A stretch of 64,000 nucleotides of DNA from Pectobacterium atrosepticum (GTDB taxonomy: Bacteria; Pseudomonadota; Gammaproteobacteria; Enterobacterales; Enterobacteriaceae): contig CP036163.1 of assembly GCA_019056595.1 (NCBI GenBank), positions 1,426,001-1,490,000 on the forward strand, given 5' to 3'. Below, piece by piece: positions 1-9,647 of this stretch (the first letter of the stretch is position 1; each line of letters starts with the position of its first letter). The position numbers and the translations under genes are program-made. The notes under the pieces were generated by a model. It was not told the DNA's origin and did not search any database. It saw nothing but the letters and a program-made list of their open reading frames with translations.

Positions 1-87
1 CAGGCTGTTTTCAATACGCTGCCACAATGCCGTTTCGGCTGGCAGGTAATCGTTCATGCCGCGAATGGCTTGAATATTTTTTGCCAC
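1..87 (-). CDS. hisS: Histidyl-tRNA synthetase, N-terminal 29 codons (partial)
   Basis: The minus strand from 87 to the window edge encodes [20 protein letters not shown] and nine more residues, which is the conserved N terminus of class II histidyl-tRNA synthetase as I remember it from E. coli. The start codon is GTG at 87-85. The rest of the gene lies outside the window. It charges tRNA-His in the cytoplasm. It lies just downstream of ispG on the same strand, the usual enterobacterial order. Confidence 0.93.
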   Translation of the reverse strand, partial: MAKNIQAIRGMNDYLPAETALWQRIENSL

Positions 88-196
88 GTCAGTTCTCTAT
101 GCGTTTTTCAAAAAATAAACCCGATTATAGAGGGATTGTCGTCGCATCTTCAATGCGGAGCATCCCCATCGGGTTAAGGAATCGTGAATTATGCGG

Positions 197-214
197 GTGA
201 CGGCATACCGTCAC
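197..214 (-). other. Stem-loop between ispG and hisS
   Basis: GTGACGG-CATA-CCGTCAC forms a 7-bp stem with a 4-nt loop just after the ispG stop codon. There is no T-run on the minus strand, so it may be a processing or stability hairpin rather than a terminator. hisS begins only 110 bases further on. Confidence 0.35.
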
Positions 215-224
215 GCCGTCAGGG

Positions 225-1346
225 TTACTTATCCACCAGATTGACGGTAATACGCTGACTTTCGTCCATCATGGAGGCTTTCGCGCGAATTTTGGCTTCT
301 AACTGATCGATCATCTGTTCGTTATCGAATCGCTCTCTCTGCCGCACGCCGTCTTCATAAAAGCCGCTCTTGTTGTGTCCACCCGTTACGCCAATAGTAG
401 ACACCAGCGCTTCACCGGGGCCATTAACCACGCAACCGATAATCGAGACGTCCATCGGCGTGATGAGATCCTCCAGTCGTTGTTCCAATGCGTTCACCGT
501 ACCGATCACATCAAATTCCTGGCGAGAGCAAGTCGGGCAAGCAATAAAGTTGATTCCGCGTGCGCGAATGCGTAGTGATTTCAAGATATCGAAGCCGACT
601 TTAACTTCTTCAACCGGATCGGCTGCCAATGAGATACGCAGCGTGTCACCAATACCTTCAGACAGCAGCAGGCCGAGGCCAATAGCCGATTTCACCGCAC
701 CACTACGTGCGCCACCGGCTTCGGTGATACCAAGATGCAGAGGCTGATCGATACGTGCTGCCAGCAGGCGATAAGATTGCACCGCAAGGAAAACATCCGA
801 GGCTTTAACGCTGACTTTAAACTGATCGAAGTTCAGACGATCAAGAATATCAACATGGCGCATCGCCGATTCCAGCAATGCTTCCGGCGTGGGTTCACCG
901 TATTTTTCCTGTATATCCTTTTCCAGCGAACCGCCGTTAACACCAATGCGGATCGGGATATTGTAGTAACGTGCACAGTCGACAACCGAGCGAATGCGCT
1001 CTTCGTTACCAATATTACCGGGATTGATGCGCAGACAGTCTACGCCATATTCCGCGACTTTAAGCGCGATGCGGTAGTCAAAGTGAATGTCGGCGACGAG
1101 CGGGACATTCACCTGCTGTTTGATAAGCTTAAAGGCTTCCGCCGCATCCATTGTCGGCACGGAAACGCGGACGATATCGACGCCAACACGCTCCAGCGCT
1201 TTGATTTGATTGACGGTTGCTTCAACGTCGGTGGTTCGGGTGTTGGTCATGGATTGCACCGCAATCGGCGCACCATCACCAACAGGCACCTTGCCGACGT
1301 AAATCCGTGTTGATTTTCGACGGGTTATGGGTGCAGCGTTATGCAT
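225..1346 (-). CDS. ispG: 4-hydroxy-3-methylbut-2-en-1-yl diphosphate synthase
   Basis: This is the 373-residue iron-sulfur enzyme of the MEP isoprenoid pathway. It reductively converts methylerythritol cyclodiphosphate to HMBPP in the cytosol. The sequence is nearly collinear with E. coli IspG: an N-terminal TIM-barrel region with [14 protein letters not shown], followed by the cluster-binding motifs [12 protein letters not shown] (two cysteines) and [11 protein letters not shown] (third cysteine plus the glutamate ligand). The start at [18 protein letters not shown] matches the family start. It lies 40 bases after rodZ and upstream of hisS, in the conserved rlmN-pilW-rodZ-ispG-hisS order. 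Confidence 0.98.
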   Translation of the reverse strand: MHNAAPITRRKSTRIYVGKVPVGDGAPIAVQSMTNTRTTDVEATVNQIKALERVGVDIVRVSVPTMDAAEAFKLIKQQVNVPLVADIHFDYRIALKVAEYGVDCLRINPGNIGNEERIRSVVDCARYYNIPIRIGVNGGSLEKDIQEKYGEPTPEALLESAMRHVDILDRLNFDQFKVSVKASDVFLAVQSYRLLAARIDQPLHLGITEAGGARSGAVKSAIGLGLLLSEGIGDTLRISLAADPVEEVKVGFDILKSLRIRARGINFIACPTCSRQEFDVIGTVNALEQRLEDLITPMDVSIIGCVVNGPGEALVSTIGVTGGHNKSGFYEDGVRQRERFDNEQMIDQLEAKIRAKASMMDESQRITVNLVDK

Positions 1347-1386
1347 TACTTCATCTCCAGCATTGCAGTCTTACCTAAACAACACG

Positions 1387-2385
1387 TTATTCTGCGGTCA
1401 ACGTCAGGCGTGCAACCTGACTGCTGCGCACGAATCGACTTAAATCAACCAGCTTACCTTGAAATTTAATCTGTACCGCAGCAGGTGCACCAATTTTAAG
1501 TTGATAGGGTGACTGACCATCCAGATTCAACGTGCTGCCATTACGCTGCATGCCGCTGAACAGTTTCTTACCGCTGACATCCGTGACTTCCAACCAGCAA
1601 TCGGCCGTAAAGGTCATCACCAATGCATGAGCTGCAGAGACCGGATTGCTATCCGCTACCGTAGCCGCAGGTGCGACTGCCCCAGCGCCTAACAATGCGT
1701 TACCCGCAGCCTGCGACTGTGTGGCATTCGCCTGTGAAGGTGATTGGCTGGACGGTACAGCAGATGATGAGGTTGTGGAAGAAGGAGGCGTTGACGGTGT
1801 CGCCGCGATAGTGGCGGAGAGATCGACTGGCGTTGAAGGAGGTGTCGCTGCAGAACCCGCCGTCGACGTTTCCTGCTGAGCACTGTTATCCATCAGCGGA
1901 ACGGACTGCCCCTCCGTTTGCGACTGCATAGAACTGGCGTGATCGACCATGCTGTTGATCTCTGCCTGCTGAGCCTGATGGTTTTGCCACCACCACGCGC
2001 CCGTTAGCCCCAGAACAACCAGCACGACCAGCCAGGTGATTATCATCAGCCAGCCATCACGCTTTTTGCGGCTTTTTTTCAGCGAAAAACTCTGCATCGG
2101 CGAGACCGAGATCGTTTTAGGCACGGCCTGTTTATCCATTATGGGAAGCAGGTTATCTTCAGGTAAATGAACCAACTTGGCATAAGAACGGATATAGCCG
2201 CGCAAAAAGGTCGGCGCTAAATCGGCAGGGGTTGTACCGTCCTCAATATCTCGAACGGTGGTGATTTTAAGGCACAAACGCTCGGCAATAGTTTGCTGAG
2301 TCAGCCCAAGGCGTTCACGCGCCTCACGCAGACGTTCGCCGGGTAGTTTTGCTTCTGTTGTATCTTGGGTGGTTTCAGTATTCAT
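1387..2385 (-). CDS. rodZ: Cytoskeletal transmembrane protein RodZ
   Basis: RodZ anchors MreB to the inner membrane and helps maintain rod shape. Residues about 14-80 form a Cro/Xre-like helix-turn-helix ([19 protein letters not shown]). A basic stretch ([10 protein letters not shown]) precedes a single membrane segment near 112-132 ([20 protein letters not shown]). A Ser/Thr/Pro/Gln-rich periplasmic linker of about 115 residues follows, then a C-terminal beta domain (DUF4115-like) ending [21 protein letters not shown] or close to it. At 332 residues it is of normal length. Its start overlaps the 3' end of pilW by 11 bases, suggesting translational coupling. Confidence 0.95.
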   Translation of the reverse strand: MNTETTQDTTEAKLPGERLREARERLGLTQQTIAERLCLKITTVRDIEDGTTPADLAPTFLRGYIRSYAKLVHLPEDNLLPIMDKQAVPKTISVSPMQSFSLKKSRKKRDGWLMIITWLVVLVVLGLTGAWWWQNHQAQQAEINSMVDHASSMQSQTEGQSVPLMDNSAQQETSTAGSAATPPSTPVDLSATIAATPSTPPSSTTSSSAVPSSQSPSQANATQSQAAGNALLGAGAVAPAATVADSNPVSAAHALVMTFTADCWLEVTDVSGKKLFSGMQRNGSTLNLDGQSPYQLKIGAPAAVQIKFQGKLVDLSRFVRSSQVARLTLTAE

Positions 2386-3172
2386 TAGCTAAGAAATGCT
2401 GGTACTGTTTAGATTGTGGAAAACTTCGCGCCAGCACGTTGCCATAACGTTCTTTATCGCCATCATGGCCCGCTAACGCGGCGAAACGAATCTGTAACCA
2501 TAAGCTTTCGGCACTGGCCGGAAGAATATGCTGATAAACATCAAGCAGCAGCCGCGTTTGCTCATTTTTCCCGGCAGAAAACTGTTTGTTTGCTTCTGCC
2601 AGCAAAGCACTGCCTTTCGTCGGGTCATATTTCAGCGCCCGACTTAATAAATTGCGCGCGTCTTCAGTCTGTCCAGCATTGAAAAAGCAGTATCCTGCAT
2701 TTTCCAACGCATCAGCAACCTGACTGTAATCAGGAAGTTGTGCAGCCGCACTAAACTGTCGCTGTGCCGCTACATACTGCCCTAAACTACACAGAAACGC
2801 ACCGTAATTATTCATGACGCTGCCATTTTCCGGCGCCCTGTTCAACACATGCTGATAACGCTGTTCAGCCAGACGGTTTTCACCTATTCGCTGCTCGTAA
2901 AGCGCCATCCCCAATTGCGTTCGATAATCCTGCGGAGCAATCGCTACCGCCTTCTCAAGATTTTGCCGAGCCGAATCCAGATTATTGTGCGCGAGGTACG
3001 CCAACCCAAGCTGCAAACGGGTTTGGGCGACCGCTGGATTTGTCGTCTGCTGAGGCGAAGGTACACACCCTACCAGCAGCAACATCGCAAACAGGCTACT
3101 CAGCCAATACATTCCCTGTGATAACGCTATTCCATGTAATAAAGACAGTCTCTGTGCTAGAGGCTTCGCCAT
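2375..3172 (-). CDS. pilW: PilW-like TPR lipoprotein (type IV pilus stability protein)
   Basis: A 265-residue protein with a hydrophobic N terminus and a lipobox, LLLVGC, whose cysteine is residue 36. This suggests an outer-membrane lipoprotein. Several tetratricopeptide repeats follow (for example [21 protein letters not shown] and [20 protein letters not shown]), as in PilW/PilF proteins that support type IV pilus secretin assembly. The gene sits in the standard slot between rlmN and rodZ. An internal ATG at 3112 would give a shorter signal peptide but without the basic n-region, so I prefer the longer start. No pilus genes are nearby, so the role in this organism is inferred from family. 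Confidence 0.85.
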   Translation of the reverse strand: MAKPLAQRLSLLHGIALSQGMYWLSSLFAMLLLVGCVPSPQQTTNPAVAQTRLQLGLAYLAHNNLDSARQNLEKAVAIAPQDYRTQLGMALYEQRIGENRLAEQRYQHVLNRAPENGSVMNNYGAFLCSLGQYVAAQRQFSAAAQLPDYSQVADALENAGYCFFNAGQTEDARNLLSRALKYDPTKGSALLAEANKQFSAGKNEQTRLLLDVYQHILPASAESLWLQIRFAALAGHDGDKERYGNVLARSFPQSKQYQHFLANEY

Positions 3173-3326
3173 CCCTGTTCTCCCTCGCTTGTCGTCCTTG
3201 GCAAAGAGGTTACCTGAATATGAACAGAGTGGCAGTCGTACCTGACAACAACGCGGCGCGCTTCGCAGTTTGCCCGCATTTGCCCTGCAAATTACGTTGG
3301 TAAAACGACATAGGCGGCAAGACGTC

Positions 3327-3350
3327 GGGTTAGCGCTTTCGCGTTAACCC
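3327..3350. other. Stem-loop downstream of rlmN
   Basis: On the minus strand GGGTTAACGC-GAAA-GCGCTAACCC folds into a stem closed by a GNRA tetraloop, with one A/C mismatch. It lies 13 bases after the rlmN stop codon. No U-tract follows, so a transcript-stability or weak termination role is possible but unproved. Confidence 0.4.
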
Positions 3351-3363
3351 ACGCCATTCGTTA

Positions 3364-4590
3364 TCAGACCGCTTTCACCGCGATAGGTTCACCCGCCATT
3401 TTCTTCTTCAGCGTACGCTTGGTTCTATCCACGACTTCGCCGGCCAACTGACCGCAGGCAGCATCGATGTCATCCCCACGGGTTTTACGTACGATCGTCG
3501 TGAAACCATACTCCATTAGCACTTTGGAGAAACGGTCAACGCGGCTGTTTGAGCTGCGGCCATACGGCGCGCCGGGGAACGGGTTCCACGGAATCAGGTT
3601 AATCTTGCACGGCGTATCTTTCAGGCATTCAGCCAACTGATGCGCATGTTCAGTGCCGTCATTGATATGATCCAGCATCACATACTCAACGGTCACGCGG
3701 CCCTGATTCGCATTGGATTTTTCCAGATAGCGACGCACGGCACTCAGGAACATTTCGATGTTGTACTTTTTGTTGATCGGCATGATTTCGTTGCGAATGT
3801 CGTCGGTCGGCGCATGCAGTGAAATCGCCAGTGCAACATCGATCATATCGCCCAGTTTATCCAATGCAGGCACGACGCCTGACGTGGACAGCGTCACGCG
3901 ACGCTTGGACAAACCAAAGCCGAAATCATCCAGCATGATTTCCATTGCTGGCACCACGTTAGTCAGGTTCAGCAGCGGTTCGCCCATTCCCATCATCACT
4001 ACGTTGGTGATCGGGCGCTGACCGGTAACTTTAAAAGCACCGATGATCTTCGCTGCACGCCACACCTGACCAATGATTTCCGATACGCGCAGGTTACGGT
4101 TAAAGCCCTGCTGAGCCGTTGAACAGAATTTGCACTCCAGCGCACAGCCAACCTGAGACGATACGCACAGCGTGGCGCGCTCTTCTTCTGGAATATAAAC
4201 CGTTTCGACCCGTTGGCCACCCACCAGAATCGCCCACTTGATAGTGCCATCGGAAGAACGCTGTTCGTCCACCACTTCGGGTGCGCGAATTTCAGCGATT
4301 TCCTGCAATTTAGTGCGGAAGACTTTATTGATATCCGTCATCTGGTTGAAGTCATCACAGCAGTAGTGATACATCCACTTCATGACCTGATCGGCACGGA
4401 ATGGTTTCTCTCCCATCGACATGAAGAGGTCACGCATTTGCTGACGATTAAGATCCAGCAGGTTAATTTTCCCCACACTGGCTTTGACGGATTGAGAGGC
4501 ATCAGCAGACGCCGGAGAGAATTCAGACACGGTTTGCTCAGATACGATAGTTTCAGACACGATGATTTCAGACGCGATTTGCTTAGACAT
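3364..4590 (-). CDS. rlmN: Dual-specificity rRNA/tRNA adenine-C2 methyltransferase
   Basis: RlmN is a radical-SAM enzyme that methylates C2 of A2503 in 23S rRNA and A37 in some tRNAs. The radical-SAM motif [15 protein letters not shown] is present, as are the SAM-binding [10 protein letters not shown] and a C-terminal cysteine in [11 protein letters not shown] that should form the transient methyl link. From [16 protein letters not shown] onward it aligns closely with E. coli RlmN. The 408-residue product is longer than the E. coli protein, mainly because of a low-complexity N terminus made of xVSEx units encoded by four tandem 15-bp repeats. The first ATG at 4590 was used; where translation starts relative to the repeats cannot be settled by eye. 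Confidence 0.96.
   Translation of the reverse strand: MSKQIASEIIVSETIVSEQTVSEFSPASADASQSVKASVGKINLLDLNRQQMRDLFMSMGEKPFRADQVMKWMYHYCCDDFNQMTDINKVFRTKLQEIAEIRAPEVVDEQRSSDGTIKWAILVGGQRVETVYIPEEERATLCVSSQVGCALECKFCSTAQQGFNRNLRVSEIIGQVWRAAKIIGAFKVTGQRPITNVVMMGMGEPLLNLTNVVPAMEIMLDDFGFGLSKRRVTLSTSGVVPALDKLGDMIDVALAISLHAPTDDIRNEIMPINKKYNIEMFLSAVRRYLEKSNANQGRVTVEYVMLDHINDGTEHAHQLAECLKDTPCKINLIPWNPFPGAPYGRSSNSRVDRFSKVLMEYGFTTIVRKTRGDDIDAACGQLAGEVVDRTKRTLKKKMAGEPIAVKAV
4523..4582 (-). repeat. Four in-frame 15-bp tandem repeats inside the rlmN 5' end
   Basis: Units at 4523-4537, 4538-4552, 4553-4567 and 4568-4582 read (plus strand) TCAGACACGGTTTGC, TCAGATACGATAGTT, TCAGACACGATGATT and TCAGACGCGATTTGC. 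Each encodes five residues on the minus strand (SE plus a hydrophobic core). Because the unit is a multiple of three, copy-number change would keep the reading frame. Confidence 0.85.
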
Positions 4591-4668
4591 TGTAGATCCT
4601 GGCCTCGTTGTTACACGTTATGGCGCTAAAAAAAGAGGGTTGAGTTCGATGGTAATGACCAAAGAAAC

Positions 4669-4698
4669 GCCCCGGGCAAGTGCAGGCTCATCCGGGGC
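4669..4698 (-). terminator. Probable ndk terminator
   Basis: On the minus strand GCCCCGG and CCGGGGC pair across a 16-base loop and are followed by GTTTCTTT. It lies between ndk and rlmN, so it most likely ends the ndk transcript. Confidence 0.6.
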
Positions 4699-4864
4699 GC
4701 AGCATTGTACAAAGTTTAAAACAGGTAAGCTACCATCACCGCTTTTTTTTCTGTGTCATCGCTTCAGTGCCGCGCACTGGCTCGGTGAAAAAGGGCAACA
4801 TCACAAGTGCTCATCTGTTATTACACACAAAACCAATCATGCGTAACATGACACACACGCAGAA

Positions 4865-5293
4865 TTACGCGCGCGGGCAGATTTCGTCGTCGCTGAAGAA
4901 ATAAGCGATTTCACGTTGAGCAGATTCGATAGAATCTGAACCGTGTACTGCGTTCGCCGTGAAGCTGTCCGCGTAATCAGCACGCAACGTTCCTGCCAGC
5001 GCGTTGGCTGGGTTCGTGGCACCCATGATGTCACGGTTACGTTGAACGGCGTTTTCACCTTCCAGCGCCTGTACCATGATCGGGCCAGACATCATAAATT
5101 CAACCAGGCCATCAAAGAACGGCTTGCCTTTATGCTCAGCGTAGAAACCTTCCGCTTGCTCACGGCTCAGGCGCAGCATTTTAGACGCAACGATGGTAAA
5201 ACCTGCGCTTTCAAAACGTGCATAAATCGCACCGATAGCATTCTTGGCAACCGCATTAGGTTTTACGATGGAGAAGGTACGTTCTATCGTCAT
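4865..5293 (-). CDS. ndk: Nucleoside diphosphate kinase
   Basis: Ndk transfers the gamma phosphate between nucleoside tri- and diphosphates in the cytosol by a phosphohistidine intermediate. The 142-residue product has the family start [18 protein letters not shown] and the active-site motif [12 protein letters not shown] containing the phosphorylated histidine. Length and sequence are typical of enterobacteria. It is probably monocistronic, with a terminator-like hairpin 167 bases downstream and its own upstream region shared divergently with the PTS operon. Confidence 0.98.
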   Translation of the reverse strand: MTIERTFSIVKPNAVAKNAIGAIYARFESAGFTIVASKMLRLSREQAEGFYAEHKGKPFFDGLVEFMMSGPIMVQALEGENAVQRNRDIMGATNPANALAGTLRADYADSFTANAVHGSDSIESAQREIAYFFSDDEICPRA

Positions 5294-5651
5294 ATTGACC
5301 TCATTAACTAAACTGTCAGATTGCAGTCGGATTATAATAATTGTTATCCGACCGGTGAAAGTGGCGCAAATTATAGGGGCAGAGACCTTTGTTGCCTACC
5401 AAGGAGATAACATTTTATTAAAAAAATATTACCTCTCATTTTCTCTTCATTAACGATTGTGCATCGCGCTTTTTCGTTCCCCACCGCACCTGTACTGAAT
5501 GTAACAAATCATCGGCGATCACAGTTCTGAAGGTTACTTGTAACGTTATAGGTTATTTGTTTTTAAAACAATAAGATAACTGGAATCCCTTTGGCATTCA
5601 CTGCTAGCCTTGCTGCTGTACCCACCATAATGGCCAGTAAGAGGGCTGATA
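5294..5651. other. Divergent ndk / alpha-glucoside PTS intergenic region
   Basis: This 358-base AT-rich gap should hold the ndk promoter and the promoter of the PTS-GH4 operon. The clearest element is a 12-bp palindrome GTTACTTGTAAC at 5533-5544, a candidate operator for the RpiR-type regulator encoded at 9648. A Shine-Dalgarno-like AGAGGG precedes the PTS start. I see no gene here. Confidence 0.4.
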
Positions 5652-7232
5652 ATGAAAAGAGCGGTCAACGCATTGCAAAATTTCGGCAAGTCCCTGTATG
5701 GGCCGGTGCTGATACTTCCGATTGTCGGGCTATTCATCGCATTTGGGAACGTATTCGGTAACGGCAACTTAGCAGGCTATGTCCCTTTACTTAATCACCC
5801 CTTAATTCAGGATTTTGGTCAACTGGTTTCCAAATCTGCCGTGGCGATTCTGGCTAACCTGGCGTTAGTGTTCGCCGTTGGGATTCCTATCGGGTTGGCA
5901 AAGCGCGACAAGGGTTATGCCGCACTGATCGGTCTGGTGATGTTCATCATCTTCATTAATGCCATGAATATCACGCTGCAGTTACAGGGTAAACTCGTGT
6001 CAGCCGCCGAGATGCGTCCCGCAGGGCAAGGTATGGTACTGGGCGTTCAGGTGCTGGAAATGGGCGTTTTCGCCGGTATTCTGATCGGCGGATTCGCTGG
6101 CTATTTGTATAACCGCTATTCCAGTAAACAGTTTAACGGCGTCATGGCGATCTATTCTGGCCACTGCTTCGTCGCCATTCTGGTTATTCCGTTAGCGATT
6201 GCGCTGGGCTTTGCAATGAGCACCCTGTGGCCATTTGCTCAGCACGGCATCACCTGGCTGGCCTTCGCCATCAAAGGTGCAGGTCCTGTTGGCATCGCGA
6301 TTTATGGCTTTCTGGAACGCATTCTGATCCCCACCGGGCTGCATCATTTGGTCTATACCCCGTTCTTGTACACCGAACTGGGTGGAACGGCCGAGGTATG
6401 CGGCAAGCTGTATCAGGGCGCACGCAACATCTACTTTGCTGAAATGGCCTGTCAGGACGTCAAACAGCTGAGCTCGACCGTGGTTTGGGATGCGCGCGGC
6501 ATCAGTAAAATGTTTGGTCTCACTGCCGCAGCGTTGGCGATGTACGTCACGGCGAAGCCAGAAAAACGTCTGGCGGCGAAAGCCATTTTGATTCCAGCCG
6601 CTTTTACCTCTTTCTTACTGGGCGTCACCGAGCCGCTGGAGTTCTCCTTCCTGTTCGTCGCTCCTATGCTGTTTGCCGTCCACGCGGTGCTCACCGGCAT
6701 AGGCATGATGCTGTTCTCCATCATGGGCGTGCACGCAATTGGTGCCAATGGCGTTATCGACTTCCTGCTCTATAACCTGCCGCTAGGCGTCGAGAAATCT
6801 AACTGGCCGATGTACATCGCGGTCGGGCTGACCATGTCAGTGATTTACTTCTTCGTCTTCCGCTTCCTTATTCTGTATTTCGACATGCCAACACCAGGGC
6901 GTGAAACCGATGAGGAAGAGACGCGTCTCTATTCTAAAAACGAATATCAGACCAAATCCGAGCATCAGGTAAAAGCGCAGGACGCAGTGAAAGGTGATGC
7001 CCAGCTTGTCGGAGCCACCATTATCGCGGGACTGGGCGGCAAACCCAATATCGAGGTGGTGGATAACTGCTACACCCGACTGCGGGTCACGCTCATCGAC
7101 CCAGCTTTGGTAGACGAACAACAGCTTAAGAACACCGGTGCGAAAGCCGTTATCCGACAGGGTAACAACGTACAGGTGGTTTACGGACTTCACGTCAAAA
7201 CTATACGCGAAGCAGTTGAAAACGCGCTTTAA
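5652..7232 (+). CDS. PTS permease, alpha-glucoside-type EIICB
   Basis: A 526-residue glucose-family PTS transporter that would import and phosphorylate a sugar. Residues about 1-410 form the membrane EIIC domain with many hydrophobic helices and the family signature ILIPTGLHHLVYTPF plus GVTEPLEFSFLF. After a charged linker comes an EIIB domain (about 445-526) with the phospho-cysteine in VVDNCYTRLRV. No EIIA domain is fused, so it probably borrows the glucose EIIA (Crr). The GH4 enzyme 13 bases downstream has the CDMP motif of 6-phospho-alpha-glucosidases, so an alpha-glucoside (maltose, isomaltulose or sucrose isomer) is the likely substrate. It resembles AglA/GlvC/MalP; I do not assign one symbol. 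Confidence 0.85.
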   Translation: MKRAVNALQNFGKSLYGPVLILPIVGLFIAFGNVFGNGNLAGYVPLLNHPLIQDFGQLVSKSAVAILANLALVFAVGIPIGLAKRDKGYAALIGLVMFIIFINAMNITLQLQGKLVSAAEMRPAGQGMVLGVQVLEMGVFAGILIGGFAGYLYNRYSSKQFNGVMAIYSGHCFVAILVIPLAIALGFAMSTLWPFAQHGITWLAFAIKGAGPVGIAIYGFLERILIPTGLHHLVYTPFLYTELGGTAEVCGKLYQGARNIYFAEMACQDVKQLSSTVVWDARGISKMFGLTAAALAMYVTAKPEKRLAAKAILIPAAFTSFLLGVTEPLEFSFLFVAPMLFAVHAVLTGIGMMLFSIMGVHAIGANGVIDFLLYNLPLGVEKSNWPMYIAVGLTMSVIYFFVFRFLILYFDMPTPGRETDEEETRLYSKNEYQTKSEHQVKAQDAVKGDAQLVGATIIAGLGGKPNIEVVDNCYTRLRVTLIDPALVDEQQLKNTGAKAVIRQGNNVQVVYGLHVKTIREAVENAL

Positions 7233-7245
7233 CAGGAGACTGACC

Positions 7246-8607
7246 ATGACGAAACCCCCATTTATTCTGACGATTGCCGGTGGCGGCAGCACCTATACCC
7301 CGGGCATCGTAAAAAGTCTGATGGTACGTCTTGCGGATTTCCCGCTGGCAGAGATTCGTTTGTATGACATCGACGGCCAGCGGCAGGACATCATCGCACC
7401 GGTGGTGGAAAAGGTGATTCGCGACCACAGTGACAGTATCGTCTTTACCGTCACGACCGATGCGGAAACCGCGTTTACCGGCGCTCACTTTGTTTTTGCA
7501 CAGATGCGCGTCGGCCAGTACAAAATGCGCGAACAGGACGAGAAAATACCACTACGCCACGGCGTCGTCGGGCAGGAAACCTGTGGCCCCGGCGGTCTGG
7601 CTTACGGCCTGCGCACAATTCTGCCGATGGCCGAGCTGATCGATCTAGTTGAGCGCTATGCGCACAAAGACGCGTGGATCGTCAATTACTCTAACCCTGC
7701 CGCGATTGTTGCTGAAGGCGTTCGTCGCCTGCGTCCTAACGCCCGTGTGCTGAATATTTGTGATATGCCGGTTGCCGCGATGCGTAACATCGCGGCCGTG
7801 CTGGGCGTCGATCGCCACGACATCACGGTGGACTATTTCGGGCTGAATCACTTTGGCTGGTTTACCCGTGTACTGGTCGACGGCGTCGATCGTATGCCGG
7901 AACTGCGCGAACACATCGCCCGCTACGGCCTGTTGACCGCCGATGCAGCCGACACCGATCCGCAACACGCCGATCCGTCATGGGTGAAAACATGGCGTAA
8001 CATCAAACCGATCATGGATCATTTCCCAGAGTTCGTGCCGAATCCGTATTTGCAGTATTACCTGATGCCTAACCAGATCGTTGAACATCAGGATCCGGAC
8101 TACACACGCGCCAACGAAGTGATGGACGGACGTGAGAAGAAACTGTTTGCGGCCGCCGCCAGCTACAAGGAAACCGGTATTCTGCCGGATGCGTTCCACG
8201 TTGGCGTGCATGGTTCGTTCATTGTTGACGTCGCCTGCTCGCTGGCGTTCGATCTCCGTCAGCGTCATCTGGTCATCGTCGAAAATAAAGGCGCCATCGC
8301 CAATCTGCCTTACGACGCGATGGTGGAAGTCCCCGCTTATATCACCGCCCAAGGGCCGGAACCCGTGCGCATGGGGAATGTACCGCAGTTTCATCGTGCC
8401 TTGCTGGAACAGCAGTTGGCGTCCGAACAATTACTGGTGGAAGCCACGTTGGAAGGCAGCTACGAGAAGGCGTTGCAGGCATTTACTCTGAACCGTACCG
8501 TGCCGACCATGCAGCACGCTAAAGCAATTCTGGACGATATGATTGAGGCCAATCAGGATTACTGGCCGCAATTAAAACAAGCATATAGAGACGGTATCGC
8601 CCAATAA
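7246..8607 (+). CDS. 6-phospho-alpha-glucosidase, glycoside hydrolase family 4
   Basis: A 453-residue NAD- and Mn-dependent GH4 enzyme, expected to hydrolyse the phosphorylated disaccharide delivered by the upstream PTS permease. The N terminus FILTIAGGGSTYTPGIVKSL is the dinucleotide-binding loop. NICDMPVAAMRN carries the CDMP metal-site signature associated with 6-phospho-alpha-glucosidases, and GLNHFGWFTRV contains the conserved NHFGW. The ATG at 7246 is preceded by AGGAG at 7234-7238. A longer in-frame start at 7138 lies inside the PTS gene and is rejected. It resembles AglB of Klebsiella and MalA/GlvA of Bacillus; exact substrate is unknown. Confidence 0.88.
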   Translation: MTKPPFILTIAGGGSTYTPGIVKSLMVRLADFPLAEIRLYDIDGQRQDIIAPVVEKVIRDHSDSIVFTVTTDAETAFTGAHFVFAQMRVGQYKMREQDEKIPLRHGVVGQETCGPGGLAYGLRTILPMAELIDLVERYAHKDAWIVNYSNPAAIVAEGVRRLRPNARVLNICDMPVAAMRNIAAVLGVDRHDITVDYFGLNHFGWFTRVLVDGVDRMPELREHIARYGLLTADAADTDPQHADPSWVKTWRNIKPIMDHFPEFVPNPYLQYYLMPNQIVEHQDPDYTRANEVMDGREKKLFAAAASYKETGILPDAFHVGVHGSFIVDVACSLAFDLRQRHLVIVENKGAIANLPYDAMVEVPAYITAQGPEPVRMGNVPQFHRALLEQQLASEQLLVEATLEGSYEKALQAFTLNRTVPTMQHAKAILDDMIEANQDYWPQLKQAYRDGIAQ

Positions 8608-8644
8608 TCTGCGACTTGTAGGATTAAGGAAAATCGCTGACAAT

Positions 8645-8696
8645 GAATCTATCATTGCACATCAATGATAGATTCGGGGCCGAATTCATCGGCCCC
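8645..8696 (+). terminator. Two consecutive perfect hairpins after the GH4 gene
   Basis: A 13-bp perfect inverted repeat GAATCTATCATTG-CACAT-CAATGATAGATTC (8645-8675) is immediately followed by GGGGCCGA-ATTCA-TCGGCCCC (8676-8696). They sit between the GH4 gene and sseA. There is no T-run, so termination is only one option; the hairpins could protect the upstream mRNA or be a protein-binding site. The sseA Shine-Dalgarno follows directly. Confidence 0.45.
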
Positions 8697-8710
8697 AACG
8701 TGGAGGATCT

Positions 8711-9580
8711 ATGTCAGCATCGTCTTCTGATTTGCCCGTTTCTCATGAGCGGTTTGTCTCCGCTGATTGGCTCGCCAGCCACCTGAATGACAGCAGCATC
8801 ACGCTCATTGACGCCCGAATGTTGCCACCGGGTAACGACACCCGTGATATTCATGCCGAATACCGCGCCGCTCATCTGCCCGGCGCGGTTTTTTTTGATA
8901 TTGAAAACCTATCCGATCACAGCACCGACCTGCCGCATATGATGCCAACTTGCGAAAACTTCGCACGCGCGATGGGTGAACTGGGGATCGATAACCAGCA
9001 GCATCTGGTGATTTACGATGAAGGTAACCTCTTCTCCGCCCCCCGCGCATGGTGGATGCTGCACACCTTCGGCGCGACATCCATTTCAATTCTGAGTGGT
9101 GGTCTGGCAGGCTGGAAAGCGCAGAATCTGCCGCTGGAACAGGGCGATGTGGCGAGTAAGCCCGTCACGTTTCACTCCACGTTGGATGAAAACGCCATTC
9201 GCTCACGCGACGACGTGCTCTCAATCAGTCGGAATAAATCAGAGCAGATTGTCGATGCCCGCCCCGCCCCGCGCTTTAATGCCGAAGTAGACGAGCCGCG
9301 TCCCGGCCTGCACCGTGGTCATATCCCCGGTAGCCTGAATGTACCGTGGACTGATTTGGTGAATAACGGTGCGCTGAAGCCTAATGCCGAACTGGCGACC
9401 ATTCTGCATAAGCACGGCGTGGATTTCACTCGCCCTATCGTCGCCAGTTGTGGTTCCGGCGTAACGGCATCTGTCGTGGTGTTGGCGCTGACGCAGTTAA
9501 ATGTCCCCAATGTGACGCTGTACGACGGATCGTGGAGCGACTGGGGTAGCCGCGATGATGTCCCGATTGCGCGCGATTAA
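8711..9580 (+). CDS. sseA: 3-mercaptopyruvate sulfurtransferase
   Basis: A 289-residue two-domain rhodanese that transfers sulfur from 3-mercaptopyruvate to a thiophilic acceptor. The N-terminal rhodanese domain contains LIDARMLPPGNDTRD and NLFSAPRAWWMLHTFG. The C-terminal domain contains VDEPRPGLHRGHIPG and the catalytic loop CGSGVTAS with its active cysteine, which is the mercaptopyruvate-type loop. GGAGG at 8702-8706 is a good Shine-Dalgarno for the ATG. In other enterobacteria sseA neighbours sseB; here the sugar genes lie just upstream and an RpiR regulator just downstream. Confidence 0.96.
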   Translation: MSASSSDLPVSHERFVSADWLASHLNDSSITLIDARMLPPGNDTRDIHAEYRAAHLPGAVFFDIENLSDHSTDLPHMMPTCENFARAMGELGIDNQQHLVIYDEGNLFSAPRAWWMLHTFGATSISILSGGLAGWKAQNLPLEQGDVASKPVTFHSTLDENAIRSRDDVLSISRNKSEQIVDARPAPRFNAEVDEPRPGLHRGHIPGSLNVPWTDLVNNGALKPNAELATILHKHGVDFTRPIVASCGSGVTASVVVLALTQLNVPNVTLYDGSWSDWGSRDDVPIARD

Positions 9581-9647
9581 CCCCGCACGGTATTTTGTTG
9601 TCAGTCTATTTATTCCTTGTCTATCAGGAATCGCTCAGGAGTAGCAG

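Noticed and set aside
735-1313. 192-codon open frame on the plus strand
   Set aside because: Antisense to ispG; composition follows the codon structure of ispG.
5500-5520. Possible CRP site in front of the PTS operon
   Set aside because: Only one half-site (GATCACA) is recognisable; the other half does not match.
7138-7245. Extended start for the GH4 gene
   Set aside because: The extra 36 codons overlap the PTS EIIB domain; the ATG at 7246 has a good AGGAG and gives the family N terminus.
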